This document shows positions 4,852-5,130 of a stretch of 5,130 nt of DNA, in pieces. Origin of the DNA: JBGVMW01 sp045125095 (GTDB taxonomy: Bacteria; Bacillota; Clostridia; Lachnospirales; Lachnospiraceae). The notes under the pieces were generated by a model. The model saw only the letters and a list, made by a program, of their open reading frames with translations. It was not told the origin of the DNA and ran no database searches. The translations under genes were made by a program, and so were the position numbers. The stretch lies in the NCBI GenBank assembly GCA_045125095.1, contig JBGVMW010000100.1:1-5130 (forward strand), read 5' to 3'. Positions within the stretch are counted from its first letter, which is position 1. Every line of letters begins with the position of its first letter.

Positions 4852-5130
4852 AAAACAACAATTGCAAACCTGAAGGTATCTTGAAGAGGTTATGGGCCAC
4901 TTCAAAGTTCGAGTCATCCACGACGTAACTGTGTCGGGGCATATGTGACAGTATGTTTCATTCGCTATCCACGAGAACAGATAATGGGGCTCACGGCGGA
5001 CCATTGACCTGTAGGTAACCAATCCACGTATATCAGAGTGGCCAATGCCGGGATCTGAAACCCTGACCTTTTCAAAATGCCTTCAGTTTACAAAAGTGTT
5101 TCTTGTAAATCTTGCAAATTTACACTTGAC
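4852..5130 (+). other. Distal right flank of the IS110 element, no credible gene
   Basis: No convincing gene. The stretch holds small stems (TTGAAG/CTTCAA at 4881-4886 with 4900-4905; ACTGT/ACAGT at 4928-4932 with 4948-4952), the fourth ACAGATAA copy (GAACAGATAAT, 4975-4985) with only a weak CCA/TGG closure, and AATCCACGT (5021-5029) complementary to a left-flank stretch. A weak promoter-like pair, TTGACC (5004-5009) and TATATC (5029-5034), has a 19-nt spacer. The right end of the element may lie here or beyond the window. Confidence 0.4.
5087..5124. repeat. Three mutually complementary TTTACA/TGTAAA units
   Basis: TTTACAA (5087-5093) pairs with TTGTAAA (5103-5109), and TGTAAAT (5104-5110) pairs with ATTTACA (5118-5124). 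The middle unit can therefore form either of two 7-bp stems, but not both. The region is AT-rich, unlike the preceding 400 bases, so it may mark the transition from element to flank. Confidence 0.45.

Larger units (their letters stand above)
3292..5130 (+). mobile_element. IS110-family insertion sequence (ends not fixed)
   Basis: The element is centred on an intact IS110 transposase with non-coding flanks on both sides. IS110 elements lack ordinary terminal inverted repeats and make no clear target duplications; they carry a guide RNA in one flank. A shared GA(A)ACAGATAA motif on both sides (3385, 4712, 4823, 4975) ties the left and right flanks together. ACGTGGATT (3421-3429) and its complement (5021-5029) may be sub-terminal inverted repeats. 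The span given runs from the end of the membrane gene to the window edge, so the true ends lie inside it or, on the right, possibly beyond. Confidence 0.6.

Noticed and set aside
4677..5022. Open frames of 69 to 83 codons on both strands in the right flank
   Set aside because: They cross the hairpins, lack ribosome sites and have unprotein-like composition; the base pairing explains the sequence better.
4607..5130. Group II intron end, CRISPR array, tRNA or known riboswitch
   Set aside because: No domain V pattern, no regular repeat-spacer spacing, no cloverleaf, and no riboswitch core that I recognise; the ACAGATAA copies are irregularly spaced (111 and 152 nt).

Overview
The window reads as chromosomal accessory DNA from a low-GC Gram-positive anaerobe, most likely a gut Clostridia/Lachnospiraceae member. 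The reasons are AT-rich coding, strong AGGAGG-type ribosome sites, a DUF3793 gene behind a TAGTTAG/CTAACTA dyad, a DUF6061-like gene, and an IS110-family transposase of a clostridial type.

Layout. At 1-84 there are two TTAATNNATTAA palindromes with leftward promoter and ribosome-site signals, perhaps the start of a gene leaving the window. At 149-763 (minus) is a DUF3793 gene with a near-ideal sigma-A promoter at 803-831. A DtxR/IdeR-like operator covers its start region, which suggests iron-responsive control (inferred). The stretch 841-1165 has no credible gene, but holds a 16-bp palindrome. From 1166 to 2557 there are four small, mostly acidic genes on the plus strand, each with its own ribosome site: a DUF6061-like protein, two unrecognised proteins and a cysteine-containing protein loosely like the DUF2185/Imm33 group. 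They look like an orphan immunity-gene array without its toxin. A 26-codon open frame with a good ribosome site (2603-2683) looks like the stump of a further member. A convergent minus-strand gene (2719-3291) encodes a two-helix membrane protein.

From about 3292 to the right edge the window is an IS110-family element. It has an intact DEDD/serine transposase (3505-4605) flanked by about 210 nt of non-coding DNA on the left and at least 525 nt on the right. The right side is densely structured. The motif GA(A)ACAGATAA occurs once left of the transposase and three times right of it. At least three of the four copies sit in the 3' part of a hairpin loop closed by an unrelated stem. This is the best candidate for something new: the guide (bridge/seek) RNA of the element, or an unusually large and repeated version of one.

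Protein family names come from recognising sequence patterns. No search, fold computation or alignment program was run.
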